From NCBI GenBank assembly GCA_937901225.1, contig CALCGX010000076.1:1-64000 (forward strand): a stretch of DNA of 64,000 nucleotides. The letters are read 5' to 3'. Origin of the DNA: an uncultured Bacteroidales bacterium. Its GTDB lineage: Bacteria; Bacteroidota; Bacteroidia; Bacteroidales; Paludibacteraceae. This document shows positions 61,995 to 64,000 of the stretch, one piece after another. The notes beneath the pieces are model-generated. The model saw only the letters and a program-made list of their open reading frames with translations, was not told the DNA's origin and did not search any database. The number at the start of each line of letters is the position of its first letter. Position 1 is the first letter of the stretch. Position numbers and translations under genes: made by a program.

Positions 61995-63046
61995 AAATTA
62001 GATTTAATACTTTGCGCTATAACCTCTCCCAACTTTGGAGGGACCGCATTGCCAATATATCTAGAGGCTTTTGTCAAAGAAACCTCGTGTTCATTCGGAA
62101 AGAATTTATATGTGATTGGAAAAGTCTGGAATAGAGCTGCTTCTCTTGCTGAAATAGCACGATTCTGTACTGGATGACCAAATCGTCCATTGCCAATTCC
62201 CGTACAAAGAGTTGTCATTGTAGGCGATGGTTCTTCCCACACCATTCGGCCATAAACACTTCCGAAACTCTTTCCACTTTCCTTTTTATGGCACTCTAGC
62301 ATTAAATCAGCAGGCCAATCTTTCCAACTTCCGCCATAAGGAGTAGATTTCAAGCGTTGAAGATTAAGAGGAGACAATGCACGGCATCGATGTAATGCGT
62401 CTGTAGGACAACCTTGTCCTGCTTCAAGTGGGGGGAGATGCCCAATAGCATCTTTAACCGTTACATAATTCTCTTTTTTATGAGTTGGCGATATTAAATC
62501 AATATTTCCGAGACGTGAAGCTAAGAATACCAATCGTTTCCTAGTTTGTGGTATACCATAATCAGGACAATAAACAACTTTGTATTTAACATTGTATCCC
62601 TCATTCTGCAATACTTCTACAAAATCAGCTAATACAGATTTTAGTTTAAATGAAGCTATCGCAGGAACATTTTCCATTGTTACTATATCAGGATGAACCT
62701 CTTTTACAAGTCTGCCAAACTCATATAACAAGTTGTATTTGTCTTTATCTTTGTTTTTGTTTTTAAAGGCATAAGATGAGAACGGTTGACATGGAGCACA
62801 ACCTGCTAAAACCTTAATAACATTTTTCTTTTGAGAATACAATTTATTTATCTCGTCTCCCGAGATAGTTTTCACATCTCTATAGTAAAATTTGCCACCT
62901 GTATTTGTTTCATAGGCATATTGGCAAGTATAGTCTAAATCAAAACCTGCAAGAATTTTCATTCCTTGGCATTTGAGTCCATAACTTAGTCCTCCTATAC
63001 CACAAAATAGGTCAATTACTTCATATGTTTTATTACTCCGTGCCAT
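61991..63046 (-). CDS. C5-cytosine DNA methyltransferase
   Basis: A 351-residue 5-methylcytosine methyltransferase. Motifs I (DLFCGIGGLSYGL), IV (GCAPCQPFSSYAF, catalytic Cys), VI (TMENVPA), VIII (PQTRKRLVFLA), IX (REAALFQTFP) and X (YIGNAVPPKLGEV) are all intact. The target sequence is set by the region between VIII and IX and cannot be read by eye. It heads the defence unit and would protect the host from the LlaJI-like nuclease. The leader is only about 12 nt. Confidence 0.93.
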   Translation of the reverse strand: MARSNKTYEVIDLFCGIGGLSYGLKCQGMKILAGFDLDYTCQYAYETNTGGKFYYRDVKTISGDEINKLYSQKKNVIKVLAGCAPCQPFSSYAFKNKNKDKDKYNLLYEFGRLVKEVHPDIVTMENVPAIASFKLKSVLADFVEVLQNEGYNVKYKVVYCPDYGIPQTRKRLVFLASRLGNIDLISPTHKKENYVTVKDAIGHLPPLEAGQGCPTDALHRCRALSPLNLQRLKSTPYGGSWKDWPADLMLECHKKESGKSFGSVYGRMVWEEPSPTMTTLCTGIGNGRFGHPVQNRAISAREAALFQTFPITYKFFPNEHEVSLTKASRYIGNAVPPKLGEVIAQSIKSNL

Positions 63047-63064
63047 AAAATACTATTTAGCCTG

Positions 63065-63095
63065 CAAAGATACAAAAATTTTTGCATTTATGCAA
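63065..63095 (-). promoter_or_regulatory. promoter of the defence operon
   Basis: On the minus strand TATCTTTG (63065-63072) lies 20 bp from TTG (63093-63095). It is the only strong promoter I see for the nine genes down to AbiH. Confidence 0.75.
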
Positions 63096-63207
63096 ATAAA
63101 TAGCGAAAATGTCGCTATTTTCTGGTGTAAGGTGTATGGTGTAAAGGTGGGGAGGGAGCAGCAAAGCTGCGGTTTAGTGGACGCTTCGCTACTGTTTAGG
63201 GTTTAAA

Positions 63208-63250
63208 GGCAAGTAATTCCCAAATAATATTCGGGAAAATGGACAAAGAA
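63208..63250. repeat. stem-enclosing repeat element, copy 1
   Basis: GGCAAGTA (63208-63215), then a stem TTCCC..GGGAA around an AT-rich loop (63217-63237), then ATGGACAAAGAA (63239-63250). Flanks match copy 2 while the stem bases differ. Confidence 0.5.
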
Positions 63251-63464
63251 AGAGGGGTGTAAAAGTGCGCAAATTTAAAGTTGTACTTTAAGATTGCGCA
63301 AATTGGAGAGCACAAAGTAGCTGATTAGAGGTGCGGAATTACTCGCAGTGGTAGCCGCGAGAACTGAACCAAATGTGAGAAATTGGCTCGGCGAATTAGC
63401 GCAAGTGCACCCCATAACGCGAGCGTTATCGGGGACCCCGCCGAGGACTAAAAAGGTGGCGGGA

Positions 63465-63505
63465 GGCAAGTACCCCAATGCAATTTGGGGCTAATGGACA
63501 AAGAA
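63465..63505. repeat. stem-enclosing repeat element, copy 2
   Basis: GGCAAGTA (63465-63472), stem CCCCAA..TTGGGG (63473-63490), then ATGGACAAAGAA (63494-63505). It keeps the flanks and the pairing of copy 1 but not its stem sequence. Confidence 0.5.
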
Positions 63506-63516
63506 GCAGCAAGGAG

Positions 63517-63861
63517 CTATTCAGAGGCGTGGATCAGGGAGCCGATGATGAAGCCACGGAAAGTGGTATAAGGATTAGGGTGAGTATTTGGGTAGCGGTC
63601 GGCTTTCTTGCGGTAGTCGGCGTACTTCTCTTCCCACTCAGCACGTAGTTCGGGAGTGTTCATGATGACAGAGGTTTGTTTGACCGCCTCTGCGAAAGAA
63701 GAAACAGCCTTCTGGCGAGAGGGCGCAAGAGGACCTTTATACGGATGCTTGACTACATAAGCATGCGTGCGACCGTTGCGGGTGCGCATGATAATCTTAT
63801 CGGTGGAACCGAGTTTGCCCGACATGGAGTCGAAGGGATGAGAGAGAGTGGTTCTAGCCAT
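63517..63861 (-). CDS. small uncharacterised protein, paralog of 25143-25481
   Basis: A 114-residue basic protein counted from ATG 63861; ATG 63873 would add four residues but is not matched in the paralog. Blocks MRTRNGRTHAYVVKHPYKG, QTSVIMNTPELRAEWEEKY and YTTFRGFIIGSL align with the protein at 25143-25481 in the same order. There is no signal peptide or TM segment. Function unknown. Confidence 0.7.
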   Translation of the reverse strand: MARTTLSHPFDSMSGKLGSTDKIIMRTRNGRTHAYVVKHPYKGPLAPSRQKAVSSFAEAVKQTSVIMNTPELRAEWEEKYADYRKKADRYPNTHPNPYTTFRGFIIGSLIHASE

Positions 63862-63914
63862 CGTGTTCGGCAATCGAGCACGCGAGTATTTTTTAAGACA
63901 ATTATTTTAGGTAA

Positions 63915-63944
63915 CAAAAATACGCTTCACTACGTTCGCTACAA
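63915..63944 (-). promoter_or_regulatory. possible promoter of the small gene 63517-63861
   Basis: On the minus strand TATTTTTG (63915-63922) lies 19 bp from TTG (63942-63944). Confidence 0.45.
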
Positions 63945-64000
63945 AAATAATTAAAAATCAATGGTGTCTTTTGTTTCTGCCCAAATGAATGCAACACGTT

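Larger units (their letters stand above)
63096..63516. other. structured intergenic region without a supported gene
   Basis: About 420 bp with higher GC than the neighbouring genes and many inverted repeats. It has heptamer repeats GGTGTAW x3 (63124-63144), hairpin GCAGC-AAA-GCTGC (63158-63170), palindrome ATAACGC-GA-GCGTTAT (63414-63429) and CGGGG-A-CCCCG (63430-63440). Two related elements begin GGCAAGTA and end ATGGACAAAGAA (63208-63250 and 63465-63505), each enclosing a different stem. The open frames here look spurious. It may hold an RNA or a decayed mobile element. Confidence 0.5.

Noticed and set aside
49495..63046. CRISPR array or tyrosine recombinase marking the defence island
   Set aside because: No regularly spaced identical repeats and no integrase or transposase gene were found in the window.
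63275..63478. 67-codon minus-strand frame in the structured region
   Set aside because: It runs through the palindromes and repeat element; no promoter or homology pattern is visible. More likely spurious.

Overview
The window looks like chromosomal DNA of a Bacteroidales bacterium (phylum Bacteroidota). The evidence is the many promoters of the Bacteroidota type (TTG, about 20 bp, then TAnnTTTG), the absence of obvious Shine-Dalgarno sequences, secreted proteins ending in type IX-secretion-like tails, and gene orders typical of this group. The genus cannot be told from the sequence; the C-terminal tails recall Paludibacteraceae/Prevotella relatives, which is only an impression.

Layout. 1-0.4 kb: end of a small lipoprotein gene and tRNA-Lys. 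0.5-8 kb: ispG, then an operon of mannose-1-phosphate guanylyltransferase and three glycogen/alpha-glucan genes (debranching enzyme, glycogen synthase-like GT4, GH57 amylase). 8-21.3 kb: housekeeping (a CAT-anticodon tRNA, rpsP, sufS, a secreted endonuclease-like protein, ribD, prmC, recX, aroB, a thioredoxin-like protein, a K+/H+ antiporter), two carbohydrate lipoproteins, a PnuC-like transporter and the rpsF-rpsR-rplI-rpmE2 operon. 21.4-43.3 kb: secreted-enzyme region with two DUF187/GHL10 glycosidases, an SGNH hydrolase, two amidase_3 N-acetylmuramoyl-alanine amidases each preceded by a small secreted beta-propeller, an M3 peptidase and ileS. 43.4-49.3 kb: a pyrE-SRPBCC-psd-deoC-NfnAB-like operon and a sirtuin. 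49.5-63.1 kb: a defence island, all on the minus strand: C5-cytosine methyltransferase, MORC-like GHKL ATPase, AlbA/Schlafen ATPase, Mrr-like nuclease, McrB-like ATPase, LlaJI/McrC-like nuclease, a one-TM helical protein, DUF2971, AbiH and, with its own promoter, RhuM. The last kilobase holds structured repeat DNA and a small protein paralogous to one at 25 kb.

Most interesting points. (1) Three secreted enzymes with different catalytic domains carry five copies of a 190-210 residue module: a Listeria-Bacteroides (InlB-type) repeat split by an inserted, Trp-rich, apparently helical segment of about 125-150 residues. One uninterrupted copy in the same protein set shows where the insertion sits. 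I do not recognise the insert. (2) Amidases, DigH-type denuded-glycan hydrolases, an SGNH esterase and a dipeptidyl peptidase lie close together and could form a peptidoglycan-degrading set at the cell surface. (3) The defence genes from the methyltransferase to AbiH have small gaps or overlaps and may form one 12-kb transcription unit with a LlaJI-like core. (4) Short tandem repeats occur inside essential genes (the same octamer family in ispG and ileS), and an 11-mer is scattered through the AlbA gene. (5) Four TACGTA palindromes at exact 11-bp spacing lie just after the promoter of one of the small paralogous genes.
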